DNA of 64,000 nt from Vandiemenella viatica. Its lineage: Eukaryota > Arthropoda > Insecta > Orthoptera > Morabidae. Positions 46,468-58,689 of the stretch are shown here, piece after piece. Location: contig CM061914.1 in assembly GCA_031002005.1 (NCBI GenBank), forward strand, positions 12,076,148-12,140,147, written 5' to 3'. A program made the translations under genes and the position numbers. The notes below the pieces were generated by a model. It searched no databases. It saw only the letters and a list, made by a program, of their open reading frames with translations, and had not been told where the DNA came from. Position 1 is the first letter of the stretch. Each line of letters starts with the position of its first letter.

Positions 46468-46722
46468 ATAATAAAGGAAAGGAAAATTAACCCACCACAT
46501 ACCAAAGTTGACGGCAGCGATGAGCGAAAACACGAAAGACGGACAAACAATCATACAATATTACGGTAATGGCCCCCTTCAAGTAGTAGAGAAATGGGCC
46601 ATTAGGTTCTGGACAAGTGCACACAAAGAACGTCACCCGATGAATAGCCAGGTAGTGGGAGAAATGGTTGGGGAACGGTTAAGGAGTAGACTATCGACAT
46701 ATCGGCAATGTCTGTGATAATA

Positions 46723-47776
46723 CAGGGTGTTTCAAAAAGAATATACATATTTCGAATGCATATTGGCTATTTATTAAACTGTAAGACATACGAATATGAA
46801 ACTTTACACACATATTTACGAACCTCTTAAGTTCAGATTACAGATGTTCAATATGTCCTCCATCAGCCACACGAACAATATCACATCGATACTCAAATTC
46901 CTCCCATACTCGGGCAAGCATGTCTTTCGTCACTGATGTTACGGCAGCACGGATCCGGTTCCTCAAGTCCTCTAGGTTCTGTGGGAATGGTGGTATATAA
47001 ATGTTGTCTTTAATGAAACCCCACAGGAAGAAGTCACAGGGTGACTTAGGCGAATCTCGTACATGTTCAATGACTGCATGTGGGTTCTGAAGACCCCAAA
47101 TTCAAACATTGTGTTTGTTTACCTGACCACTGACATGGAAAGTCGCTTCATCACTGAAAACGATGCGTTATGCGAAAGTGTTATCATTGTCAATAGCATC
47201 ATTAATCTCGTTACAAAATGCCACACGTTTCAGTTTGTCATCAGGATGTAGATTTTGTAACAACTGTAACTTGTACGGCTTCATAACCAACCGACGTCTC
47301 AAAACACGCCAAATTGTTGTAGGTAGTTGTAACTCCCGACTGGCACGATGAGTTGATTTTGAAGGACAACGTTGGAAAGCAGTTTGAATTCATGCAACAT
47401 GTGCCTCAGAAACATGAGGGCGGCCAGGACTCTTTCCTTTACATACACATCCAGTATCTACAAACTGTCGATACCATCTACGAATGTTCCACCCATTCGG
47501 AGGATGCATTTGGTACCTCATCCTGAAACGTCTTTGCACTGTAATCATGGAATTGTACTTCGCAAACTCGATAACACAAAATGATTTCTGCTTTGGAGTA
47601 GCCATTTTAAACATATGACGGTTACCAAGAATAACACAAGACGACTGACATCTAGCGGCTATTAAATAAACTAGACTATGTATTCGTTTCTCCAATAGCC
47701 AAGCCGGGGCGCAGCGATCGATAGTTTGGACAAAAGAATACTTTGTAATACGTATATTCTTTTTGAAACACCCTGT
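46723..47776 (-). mobile_element. Mariner-superfamily element with internally deleted transposase
   Basis: TA duplications (46721-46722, 47777-47778) flank ends CAGGGTGTTTCAAAAAGAAT in inverted order (~26 bp). The minus strand encodes a transposase from about 47606: MATPKQKSFCVIEFAKYNSM (an N-terminal helix-turn-helix domain of the DUF4817 type), then PNGWNIRRWYRQFVDTG, GKSPGRPHVSE. The catalytic domain starts RIVFSDEATFHVSGQVNKHN (first Asp). It jumps from HVRDSPK to SPCDFFLWGFIKDNIY (third catalytic block) and ends GGHIEHL. The middle block with the second Asp is deleted. At least three in-frame stops occur. The empty site is visible in the foldback copy at 60590-61175. Confidence 0.88.
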
Positions 47777-48238
47777 ACATTGCAGGTGATGGTAAAAATA
47801 ATTTATGTAGCTAGGGTACCTACTACTGAGGCGAAAAGTTATTACTAGTTAAGAAAGATGGGGAAAACAAATAAATAAAAAATTAAGCATCACTGTTGCA
47901 GAACTCCAGAGATGGGAACTAGCGTACCAGAATATCCTGGACACCAGACACCCACCTGGACTTAACTACTGATATAATCCAGCTATTTAACCCATCACTT
48001 TTTAATTTAATTAATTTTTAATTTTATTTATTTGTTTTCCCCATCCTTTTTTTAACTAGTAATAACTTTCGCCTCAGTAGTAGCTACCCTTGTTACATAT
48101 ATTCTTTTTACCATCACCTGCAATATATTATCTCAGACCTAGCTAGACATTGGGTGACGTTGTGTGTGTGTGCACACGTCCAGAAACTAATGGCCCATTT
48201 CTCTACTACTTGAAGGTCATTACCGAAATATTGTATAA

Positions 48239-51200
48239 TTAGATGACCCGTGTGAAAATTTTGCGAATAAAATGCGATGAATGGTGAGGTTGAGTGCTGG
48301 TAATATAATGAAAACTAGAACCGCACTTATTTAACAGATATTTATTTATTAGTGTGATAGGTAGGCATCAAAATACTTACAACATATTAAGAAACAGTTA
48401 GGAAAATTTAAAACACTCTGTATTTACGACAAACTGTCACTGACCTTAACAGAATACAACCAACTTGAACAAAATGCACATAACATATCAACATCTCTGT
48501 GATATTTGTAGCTGTGTGAATAAAATGTTTACATTGGAATTGTATAGCAAAACGAAAATGTTTCCATAACAGAAAAAAAAAATATCCGAAGAGCTACTTA
48601 TTGAATAAAATTTATTTTATTGACATCTCTATGATATCTGCTGCTGCAATCTAGGGACATGGCTCTGAACTTTCTCATACGCGCTACCACTTTAAGCCCC
48701 AAATTCCGAAAAATTCTTTCTTAATTTATGGTTTTACCTAACTGGAGATCTTAATCTTTAAAACGATATGATATTTATCAATTTCGGCTAGGTATCGAAG
48801 AAGATAAATGGCTTGCAATAGTTAAAAAACACGCTGTAGAAATAATATTTATTCTTTTGCCCTTTAAGGGTCGAATTAAAAAATTTCTTTTAAAAAATAT
48901 GATGTGATCAAAGCAGCCACCTTGGTCTTTAAAATGATACCTCATTTATTGATTTCGGTTAGTTATCAAGCGAGGTAAAAAAAAAACAAAAAAGAAGTAG
49001 TTCTAGAAATGATGATATTTTGGCCCTTTAAGGGTTGAATTTGGGTAAAGTTTTTTCTTAAAATATGATGTGACCAAAGCGGATAATTTACTATTTAAAA
49101 CGATACTTCATTTATTAATTTCGGTTAGGTATCAAGGCAAATAAATAGCTCGTGACAGAAAAATGCGTTGTAGAAATATTAACAATTTTTCCCTCTAAGG
49201 TCAGAATTTCGAAAAATATCTTTCTTAAAATGTGGTGTAACGGAACCTAAGACCTTACGAAGACCTCAGTCTGTAAAATGATACCTCGTTTATCAATTTT
49301 GTTTAACTTTCAAGGGAGATAAATGACTCGAGACACAAAAAACGCATTTTAGAAATACTGATATTTATGCGCTTTAAGAGTTCAATTAAAAAAAAAAATC
49401 ATTTTTTTAAAGCATGATGTTACCACAGCAGAAACCTTAATTTTTAGAATGATACCACATTTATCTATTTTGGTTAGATATTAATGGAGATAAATGGCTC
49501 AAGACACAAAAAAAAATGCATTTTAGAAAAATTGCCATTTTGAGGGCCGAATTACAAAAATTCCTGTCTTAAAATATAATGTTACCACGACGGAGACCTT
49601 AATCTTTAATATGATACTTCATTTATCTATATCGGTTAGATATAAAGGGATATGAATGGCTCTTGACACAAAAATGCGTTGTAGAAAAATTATACTTTTT
49701 CCCTTTAAGGGTTGAATTCCAAAAACATTCTTTCTTAAAATATGATGTCTCAATGCTGAGGCATTACTACTCATAATCCTACTTCATTTATCGATTTTGG
49801 TTTGATATACAGGGAGATAAATGGCTCGAGACACAAAAAACGCATTTTAAAAAAATTGACTTTTTTGCCCTTTAAGAGTCGAATTACGAAAAATTCCTTT
49901 CTTAAAATATAATGTTACCACGGCGGAGACCTTTGTCTTTAATATGATACCTCATTTATCTGTATCGGTTAGATATGAAGTAAGATAAATGGCTAGTGAC
50001 ACAAAAACACATTGTTAAAATACTGAATCTTTTGCTCTTTAAGGGTCGAATTCCAAAACTTTCTTTCTTAAAATATGATGTGACCAAAGTGGAGACCATA
50101 AGCTTTAAAATGACACCTCATTCATTGATTTCGGTTACTTATGAGGGAAGATACAGGCTTGTGACAAAAATTTTGCGAATAAAATGCGACAAATAGTGAG
50201 GTTGTATGCTTGTAATATAATGGAAAGTAGAACCATATATATATATATATATAAGCGTAATAAGTACGCATCAAAATACTTACAACATATTACGAAACAG
50301 TTAGAAAAATTTAAAACACTCTTTATTTACAACAAACTGTCACTGACTTTAACAGAATACAAGCAACCTGAACAAAATGCATGCAACATATTAAAATATC
50401 TGTGATATTTGTTTGCTGTGCAAATATAATGTTTACATTGGAATTGCATGGCAAAACGAAAGTGTTTCCGCAAAAGAAAAAAAATATCCTAAAAGCTACT
50501 TATTGAATAAAAAAAAGTTTATTGACATCTCTGTGATATCTGCTGCTGCATTCTAGGGACTTGGCTCTAAATTGTCTCATACGCGCTACCATTTTAAACA
50601 CCAAATTCCGAAAAATTCTTTCTTAATTTATGATTTTACCTAACTGGAGATCTTAATCTTTAAAACAATATGATATTTATCGATTTCGGCTAGGTATCGA
50701 ATAAGATAAATCGCTTGTAATTAAAAAAAATGGCTGTAGAAATAATATTGATACTTTTGTCACTTAAGGGTCAAATTCCAAAAAATTCCTTTTATAAAAT
50801 ATGGCATGACCAAATTAGCTACCTTGGTCTTTAAAATGATACTTCATTTACCGATTTCGGTTAGTTATCAAGTCGGGTAAAAAAAGATTTATTTTTGCCC
50901 TTTAAGGGTTGATTTTGGAGAAAGTTTTTCCTTAAAATATGATGCCAAAGCGAATAATTTAATATTTAAAATGATACCTCATTTATTAATTTCAGTTAGA
51001 TATCAAGGGAAATAAATAGCTCGCGACAGAAAAAAGCGTTGTAGAAATATTAATACTTTTGCCCTCTAAGGGCAGAATTTAGAATATTTCTTTCTTAAAA
51101 TGTGGTTTCACGGAAACGAAGACCATACGAAGACAACAATCTGTAAAATGAAACCTCGTTTAATAATTTTGTTTAACTATCAACTCAAGACACAATAAAA

Positions 51201-52227
51201 TTAATTTAAAAATACTGTTATTTATGCCCTTTAAGGGTCAAATTCCGAAAAATTCATTTCTTAAAATATAATTTGACCATGGCAGAGACCTTAATCTTTA
51301 ATATGATACCTCATTTATGTATATCGGTTTGATATCAAGGGAGATAAATAACTCGTGACACAAAAATCTGTTCTAGAAAATTTTATACTTTTTCCATTTA
51401 AGGGTTGAATACCAAAAACAATCTTTCTTAAAATATGATGTCACAAAGCTGAGACATTACTCTTCATAATCTTACTTCATTTATCAGTTTTGGTTAGATA
51501 TCCAGGGAGATAAATCGCCCGAGGCACAAAAAAAAGCATTTTAGAAAAATTGACATTTTTGCCCTTTAAAGGTCTAATTACGAAAAAAAATCCTGTCTTA
51601 AGATGTAATGTTACCACAGCGGAGACCTTAATCTTTAATATGATACCTCATTTATGTATATCGGTTAGATATTAAGCGAGATAAATTGCTCTTGACATAA
51701 AAATGCGTTATAGAAAAATTTATACTTTTTCCCTTTAAGGGTTGAATTCCAAAAACATTCCTTCTTAAAATATGATGTCACAAAGCTGAGACATTACTCC
51801 TCAAAATCCTACTTCATTTATTAATTAGGTTAGATATCCAGGGAGATAAATGGCTCGAGACACAAAAAAAGCATTTTAGAAAAATTGATATTTTTGTCCT
51901 TTAATGGTCGAATTTCGAAAAATTCCTTTCTTAAAATACAATGCTACCATGGCAGAGACCTTAGTCTTTAATATAATACCTCATTTATCTATTTAGGTTA
52001 GATGAGAAGGAAGATAAATGGGCCGTGACACAAAAACACATTACAAAAATATTGATACTTTTGCCCTTGAAGGGTCTAATTCCCAGAAATTTCTGTCTTT
52101 AAATATGATGTTATCTAAGTGGAGACCATATGCTTTAAAGTGACACCTCATTCATTGATTTTGGTTTAGTATGAAGAAAGATACAGGCTTGTGACAAAAA
52201 AATACCTTATAGAAATAATATATATGA
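48239..52227 (-). mobile_element. Helitron tandem dimer, copy 2
   Basis: On the minus strand it starts TCATATATATTATTTCTATA after an A and ends GGGTCATCTAA before a T. The flanks rejoin to the intact foldback-arm sequence GACAAACAATCATACAATAT, known from 46540-46560, with no duplication; this proves the A|T insertion. The insert holds two head-to-tail copies (48239-~50170 and ~50171-52227), each about 2 kb. Each has a ~400-bp unique 3' region (AACAAACTGTCACTGAC block) and about 9 diverged ~165-bp units. The junction near 50170 has lost about 27 bases of one end and about 20 of the other. No Rep/helicase. Confidence 0.9.
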
Positions 52228-52312
52228 TTGTTCGTCTTCCTTTTGTGTTTTCTCTCATTGCTGCCGTCCGCTTTGGTATGTGGTGGGTTAATTTCCCTTT
52301 CCTTTATTATTT

Positions 52313-52622
52313 ATACCACATAGAAGCTGCTTCCATTTTCCTTAGTTTCATTATTATTCAAGATTGTTGTGGTAGGAGAAGGTATGAAACTTTAAATTTT
52401 CAGCACCAAACTGAACAAAATATAATTCCTATAAAAATTATCATTTATTTGCTGTACCGTTTTTCCCTTTGAATGCATTTGTGTGTAAAACAGTTTTTTC
52501 TAAATAGTTTATTGTATCAATAGGGGAAAATGTACTAAGGCTTTGTATTCCATGGACATTTATCAATTTTAATCCCTTTACTGTAGAATAATACTTACTG
52601 GACCATGAAATATCAATTTCAG
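52313..52622. other. Probable POLDIP2 intron sequence
   Basis: AT-rich sequence leading to the acceptor AATATCAATTTCAG at 52609-52622. No upstream exon is seen in it. Confidence 0.5.
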
Positions 52623-52784
52623 ACTAGCTGAAGTTGGTCGCCTGGAAGAACCAAAATCACAGGGCAAATATGAAACGGGTCAGCTTTTCCTACACCGAGT
52701 TTTCGGCTACCGTGGAGTTGTTCTTTTCCCGTGGGTTGCACGAGTTTATGACCGTGACGAATCTAATAGAAAAAGAGGAGAGAG
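52623..52784 (+). CDS. POLDIP2: POLDIP2 orthologue, internal exon (YccV-like domain, first part)
   Basis: The exon is bounded by acceptor TTTCAG (52617-52622) and donor GAG|GTATGT (52785). Base 52623 completes a split codon; the frame then reads LAEVGRLEEPKSQGKYETGQ, LFLHRVFGYRGVVLFPWVAR, VYDRDESNRK. GKYETGQLFLH, FGYRGVVLFPW and YDRD are hallmark residues of POLDIP2 (PDIP38). In that family this is the start of the YccV/HspQ-like domain, which precedes a C-terminal ApaG domain. POLDIP2 is a mitochondrial and nuclear protein linked to DNA polymerase delta, PCNA and mitochondrial proteostasis. The exon ends with two bases of a split Arg codon completed by the next exon. The N-terminal exon with the targeting peptide is not in view. 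Confidence 0.95.
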
Positions 52785-53220
52785 GTATGTATGAGATACT
52801 GTGTATTTGTAGCTGATTTCCTGGGAAAGGGACATAACATAGACGTAAAGTATATTTTTGTTAGTTTTTTTCATTTAACATTTGATTCAAAGGAAATTTG
52901 TGAACATTTTTAAGTCACACGGTATCTGAAAAATCAATTGCCTGAAGTGATTCATTCGCACAGAACTTGAACCATCAAAAAATCATCTCCTTTGATTTGG
53001 TACAGAATTTAAAATTTGTGTAAATAAAAATGTTTCTCAGTACATTAGATTTGCTGAACCATTGAAGAGCATTTTTCACTTGAAAATTTAGTGTTTTGCG
53101 AGTAATTCGCTGATATGTGAAAGAATTTGACAATAATCCAAAAGTCAAAGTTTTTGCCTACCATTGATCTGCGTCATTGACGTTTATCGTTTAAGTTATC
53201 TAATATTACTTTATTTGTAG

Positions 53221-53341
53221 GAGCACAGCACCCATGTCACCCTCGTCGGACAATGTGTTAAATGCGGTTGGAAAAGATGTGAAGGGGAAGACACAGACTT
53301 TTTATCAAGTGCTTATTGATTCCCGGGACTGTCCATTCATC
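53221..53341 (+). CDS. POLDIP2: POLDIP2 orthologue, next internal exon (YccV-like domain, second part)
   Basis: Acceptor TTTATTTGTAG ends at 53220; donor ATC|GTGAGT starts at 53342. The first base completes the split Arg codon of the preceding exon. The frame reads STAPMSPSSDNVLNAVGKDV, KGKTQTFYQVLIDSRDCPFI and ends on a codon boundary. The KGKT.T.YQVLID.RDCP block is diagnostic of POLDIP2. The variable stretch before it matches the known insertion-prone linker. The intron between the two exons is 436 bp. Later exons (rest of the YccV-like domain and the ApaG domain) are not found up to 64000, so a long, transposon-filled intron probably follows. Confidence 0.95.
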
Positions 53342-53537
53342 GTGAGTAATATTGTGAATAATATGTATTGAATATGTGGTATCTATACATCAAAGGTACC
53401 ATAATAATCACTGTTTGTGAGAGAGCTTTGGTAACTTATTCTTAATTATTATTATTGTATCTTTAATATTTTATGACATTTACAAAAAATTTATCAGAAA
53501 TAAAAAAGTTTTCCCTGCTCTTGTGTTTATCTTGATT

Positions 53538-53881
53538 AGGGAGCGTGCACAAACAATGTTGCTCGGTCCAGGGGAGGGAGGGGTTGGATTGAAGGCTACA
53601 CTGGGCTACGTGGGGGGATGGGGGTTCCGAGCCAGGCCATGTAGCTTTCCTTTCATAGCATTTTTCACAGTTAAAATGAGGAACAGAGCACACAACAGCA
53701 CATGAATATTTATTTCCCTCAGTTAATCATCTCTGTATGTAATTTCAATAGTACGACAGAAGAAAACAGTACAAAATGTCTTCTGGAATCAAAAGGGAAA
53801 TAAGCTAAGTGCTACGTGGTTGGGGGGGGGAAGGGTTCATAGGAGGCCAAATGGAGCTACGTGGTTATTGGACACTCCCTT
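53538..53881. mobile_element. Probable MITE in the POLDIP2 intron
   Basis: Left end AGGGAGCGTGCACAAACAAT and, inverted, right end AGGGAGTGTCCAATAACCAC match over about 12 bp. Inside are G-runs and CTACGTGG motifs near both ends (53608 and 53815-53868). This resembles a common arthropod MITE type with GTCCA..A..TACGT ends and C/G-rich tracts. A target duplication is not clear. Confidence 0.5.
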
Positions 53882-54011
53882 AAGTCTGTTACAAACGGAG
53901 CTGTACATCCGCCAAAATCTCCTGTCTCTTCAATACTATCCGGCGGAGAACCTGTGAAGACTACATTTCAATAAAGATTTTGTTTTTCCGCGGTTTTTTA
54001 AAGTTATACTA

Positions 54012-55307
54012 CGAGGGCGCTCTGGAAAATTCTAAGTCTGAATATATAAAACCAATTTGATATTTACCAAATCATTTTTATTTCTCAATATGGTCTCCAT
54101 GAACACTGATACACTTAGTCCAACGATGTTCCAAGTTCATTATACCATCCCTGAAGTGACTTTCTGGAAGGCCTGCAAAATATCCATCTACAGCTGCAAT
54201 CATCTCTTCAGTTGATGAAAAATGGTGACCAGCAAGAAAGTTTTTGAGTTTTTGGAATGGACAGAAGTCGTGGATAGCCAAATCTGGGGAATAAGGTGGA
54301 TGCTGCAACACGTCGTAGTGCAGACGTCTTAATTTTCCCATTGCCAAAAGACTCTTGTGGGCAGATGCATTGTCCTGATGAGAGATGATTTTCTTCTTCC
54401 TCAAACTGGGCCTTTACTCACGAATGTTTTCATTCAGGGTGTCTATAAGTTTGGAATAGTATTGTCCAGTTATTATTTTACCCTTTTCAAGGTAATCAAT
54501 AAACAAAACACCTTGAGCATCCCAAAAAACTGATGCCATCACCTTCCCTGCCGATGGAACCGACTTGGCCTTCTTTGGACCTGAACAACCAGCTTCTGTC
54601 CACTGCTTTGACTGTAGTTTTGATTCTGCCGTGTAGTGGTGAACCCATGTCTCATCCATAGTTATGAAACGATGCAAAAAATCAATTTTATTTTTGTTGG
54701 AACGCTCCAAATACTATTCAGAAAGTCTCATGCGGATGCGTTTTTGATCAACAGTGAGCAAATGCGGTGCCCATCTTGCACAAAGCTTCTTTGTATGCAA
54801 TACTTCATGCAAAATGTATCCCACACGTTCTTTTGATATCCTTACGGTCTCAGCAATCTCACACACTTCTATTCGTTGATCATCCAAAACCATATCATGC
54901 ACTTTCTGGATGATTTCTGGAGTTGTTGCACTTTTCGGATGTCCTTTGCGTTCATCATCTTCGAGTCTGCTACGGCAATGTTTGAACTCAGCAGCCTATT
55001 TCTTAACTGTCGAATATGAAGGAGAAGAGTCCCCATACACTTTTAAAAATCTTCCGTGGATCTCGGATGGCGTTAAACCTTCTTTTACAAAGAATTTTAT
55101 AACTGCACGATACTCGATTTTTTCCATCTCTGATACAACTTCGCACCGCGCCTGCATCAAACAACTATACAGACCAAACTACAATGTAGAATTACTTGCA
55201 ATTTCTTACAGGCGCGTCTGGTACGTGTACCAACTTGCATGGAAAAAAATCACATGGGTAGTGCTGCCATGTATGGTCGAGGCCGAGAACTTCTCAGACA
55301 GCCCTCG
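54012..55307 (-). mobile_element. Mariner transposon, near full length, inactivated by stops
   Basis: TA duplications (54010-54011, 55308-55309) flank inverted ends CGAGGGCGCTCTGGAAAATT and CGAGGGCTGTCTGAGAAGTT. At about 1.3 kb, this is the usual mariner length. The minus strand encodes a ~345-residue transposase starting MEKIEYRAVIKFF at about 55130, with helix-turn-helix GLTPSEIHGRF and SKERVGYILHEVL, then the D,D34D catalytic blocks TMDETWVHHYT, SHQDNASAHKS and YSPDLAIHDF. The three catalytic Asp residues are kept. In-frame stops near 55000, 54713 and 54411 break it into three frames. The motifs are nearest to the irritans/mellifera type of mariner; subfamily is not proven. Confidence 0.93.
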
Positions 55308-56565
55308 TAAGTGCTGAACGGGATGGTTCCTTTAAGAAAGTCATTCCCATTCTTGACTATAAATAATCTCCTTGCTCTGGACACCTTGTTGGAGTAAAGG
55401 GCACCACCTCCCTGCATTTTGAGTGGGCTGTTTACACGCATCAACAAGAGCCATCTGTTACTATAGTTGTAGATTTCTATTAAAATTATTTTGAGTTCTT
55501 TTGATATTGCAAACCTTTTAGTCTTACCCGTATACCCACATCTCCCTCCCCTCTCCTCCCACCTCTTCCTTTGCCCATAAAGCAGCAAATTGTAACGAGA
55601 GCTTAGTTTATGATTGACTTTTCTGAAGTATATCATATTATTATGGCAGTGATGAGTTTTTATCCTGAAGTGTCATTTTTAGAATCTGTGCTATTTATCC
55701 GTCATTTTAAATCAGAAAATAATATATTTGTCATTTGTCGAATGAATGCATTAAGGACAACTTATTTTGTATATTCATCTGTATGTGGTGCTGTACGGTT
55801 TTACCGGTACTACTGCCATCAGTCATGATTTTTTCCCCTAATAATTAAGAAAATCATATGTCCCTTTCATTGTAAATATTGACAGGTATTACATTTGATG
55901 TTATGCATAGTAATTTTTTCTTTATGAAATTTTTGAAAAAGCTTTAGCTTACATGGTTTCCAAGAAGTTCTGTTTAAATATGCTATTTAAACCAAGGCAA
56001 ACAGTAACCAAACAATATGTGTACTTTCTTATATTTTGAAAGAAAACTGTTATTTCTGTAAACTGTATTTTAATTTCGCTTTACCATGACCAAAAATGGC
56101 TGTGATATTTAAAATCACTTCTTTGTATTGTTTCTGCTACCTACAGTTCTTTTTTGCACCTTTTTCCCGACGTTCTTTTCTGCTGTGGAACTTCATATAT
56201 TCACAGTAACGAAGAAACTGTCCTGAGGCACTAAAAATAAGGTAGTATAGGGAAAAACTTGAAGCACATAATTTGCAAAAGACAGCACCCAACAACACAC
56301 CAGAGTGTCTACTCTACACATAAAATGCCACTCAAAGCACTACCCAACTCTTCGGTCAATTCGTCCCGGATATCCTCAGAACTTTACCAGCCTGACAAAG
56401 TGAACGACCATCGCGTGGGTGTACTTCTCGAGTGCCGTCGACTCCCTATGATTAATGCAATAATTTTTCTCTTGCAGCTCAAATAGACAACACGTGCCTT
56501 CATTTTCCAGCAAAAAGATGGCTCCAATGCCAAAACTTCTTGCATCAGTATTGATATCAGTCTTT
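55308..56565. other. Interval without a recognised gene
   Basis: A minus-strand frame of 128 codons (55250-55636) overlaps the mariner end and has no motif. The rest is AT-rich and may be POLDIP2 intron. I searched by eye for the next POLDIP2 exon (EAVTFL, YAIPGLDYV-type sequence) and did not find it. Confidence 0.45.
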
Positions 56566-57019
56566 CCTTAATATTTATTTATTTACGGACTTTGGACTCC
56601 ATTTGTATAGCTTTACAAATTCAATACACCACTTAAATATCATACAGGTACAAAACAATTATATAAAGAAAATGGCTTACAGTCTACTTTTGCTATAATA
56701 ATAAACATTTACAACTACTAAGTAAAAAATTTCTAATTAAAATCTACTGTTAATTGTTCACTTATTTTCTGTGTACAAGTGCTTATATTTCATTAGGGAA
56801 AATGTTGTTGTTTGATGAGTAATTCTTTGTGGAACGTTGAATCTTAAACTTCCTAGCAATTCTGAACAATCAATATTACCACTGCACAAATTTAATAAAA
56901 ATTTAAAATCATTAAGTTCATGAAATGATTGCAGAGAGGGTATTCTTAATATGGATGCAATGTAGGTGTATGTATGATCAAGAAATGGATCTGGAAAACC
57001 CATTGTAAATGCCATATAC
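56566..57019 (-). mobile_element. 3' part of a CR1/Jockey-type LINE
   Basis: This is the 3' portion of the LINE at 57020-60590. A minus-strand frame (57015-56758) holds the C-terminal tail (MAFTMGFPDPFLDHTYTYIA, LGSLRFNVPQRITHQ), and the rest is the 3' UTR, which ends in an ATAAATAAATAT-like tail at about 56566-56580. A target duplication could not be assigned. Confidence 0.7.
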
Positions 57020-58624
57020 CTAAAAAAAATTATGCTGAACAGTTTCTATTCTTTTAATTTGAGATAACATGTACGGTGACCAAATTACTGATGAATATGC
57101 TAATGTTGATCTTACAATGGATAGATATATTATTCTAAGTGCTTCAGTGGAATGGATTTCGCGACATGTCATCATAACAAAACCTAATTTTTGTAAGGAT
57201 TTAGTTACAATAGTGTCAACATGTTCATCGAAACTCATTTTACTGTCGAATATTACTCCTAAATCTTTAACTGAGTACACCTGCTCCAACTCGATACCTC
57301 TTATTGAATATTTAGATAAAATTTTCTTACTTGCTCGTGTAAATGAAATACTTTTGCATTTTAATGGATTTAAATGTAAGTCATTATCTTTACACCAATT
57401 ATCGAGAGCAGTGCAACAATTCTGTAGATCGCGTATGTCTTTGATTGATTCAATACTTTTAAATAATTTTAGGTCATCAGCAAAAAATAAAAACTTTACA
57501 TTATTCAAAATTGTACATATGTCATTTATAAATATGATAAACAAAAGTGGCCCAAGATGGGAACGCTGTGGGACACCGGATAGTACTAATATTTGGATTG
57601 AAGTAAATGCTTTATATTTGACTATTTGAACCCTGTTAGTTAAGTAACTTTCTAGCCACTTGAGAAGGGATCCCACTATCCTAAAAGATTTAAGTTTGAG
57701 AACCAGTAGTTTATAATTGACTGAATCAAAAGCTTTACTGAAGTCAGTATAGATACTATCAACTTGAGCTCCATTTTCTAGTGAGGATAAAATATATTGA
57801 GAGTAACACATTAAGTTCGATTGGACATTTCTTCCTTCCATGAATCCATACTGGTTTTGTGATAAGTAAGGGGACAAAGTAATCTTTAATTTTTTTGGTA
57901 ACAATGGATTCCAGAAGTTTTGGTATTACGTTTAAATTAGAAATGGGTCTGTAGTTTCTAATATCACTTTTGGGGCCTGATTTGTGTATGGGAGTGATAA
58001 ATGCTGTTTTACATTCCTTTGGGACTATACCTTCACTAAGAGATCTATCAAATAATAATTTTAATATTGAAGTAATTATATATTTGCATTTCTTAAGCAA
58101 AATTGGTGGAATACCATCAGGACCTGCACTTTTACTGTCATCAAGTTTTCCAATTTCTGAGAAAATTTCTGAATTAGAAATATAAATGGAATTTATGGTG
58201 AAATTTGTTTGACCGTCTAAGTTTATTTTAGTGTTATGCGAGGGTTTATAAAATGATTTAAAACAATCCGCAAATGCATTAACTATATTTGTACCTCCAG
58301 TTAGGGCCTGTGAGTCTTTAAACATAACATTGGGTAAATCTCTACTACATCTTTTGGAGTTAACATATTACCAAAAATTTTGAGGATTTTTTGTTATTGA
58401 ATTCCCTATTTCTATACAGAAGGCTAAGGTCTTGCATTTATTTCTCAGATTAGAAAATTAAAAGTAATTTTGTCCTGTTTGCTTATAAAAAATATGAGCT
58501 GTCTTTTTCTCGATGATAGTGTTTCTGAGTTCCTTAGAGTACCATCTTGGGAATTTTGACATAAAGATTTGCTTTGTTGGTACGTACAAATTGATACACT
58601 TATTTATACAAGAGTAAAATCTGT

Positions 58625-58689
58625 TGACACACTCCTCAAATGAGTTTACATTCCAGTCATTTTTAGCAATGAAATCACCTAATTCTAAT
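58625..58689 (-). repeat. Donor copy of a 65-bp duplication inside the LINE
   Basis: On the minus strand this encodes LELGDFIAKNDWNVNSFEEC in its expected place between endonuclease and reverse transcriptase. An almost identical block (one mismatch) lies at 59112-59176. Confidence 0.85.

Larger units (their letters stand above)
46468..52312. mobile_element. Foldback element, copy 1, carrying two nested transposons
   Basis: The left arm starts AATAATAAAGGAAAGGAAAA, TTAACCCACCACATACC (46468 onward). The matching inverted end lies at 52228-52312 (GGTATGTGGTGGGTTAATTT). Arms of about 350 bp pair once two insertions are removed: a mariner-like element (46723-47776) in the left arm and a Helitron dimer (48239-52227) in the right arm. 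A central spacer of about 130 bp lies near 47886-48010. A second copy of the family is at 60590-61175, without insertions. No transposase is encoded by the foldback itself. Confidence 0.82.

Noticed and set aside
600..52227. Regular ~165-bp repeats considered as a CRISPR array or as a simple satellite.
   Set aside because: Units are far too long and diverged for CRISPR. They lie inside elements with defined Helitron ends, so they are not a free satellite at these loci.
55250..55636. 128-codon minus-strand frame next to the mariner.
   Set aside because: It runs through the mariner terminal repeat and low-complexity sequence and has no motif.
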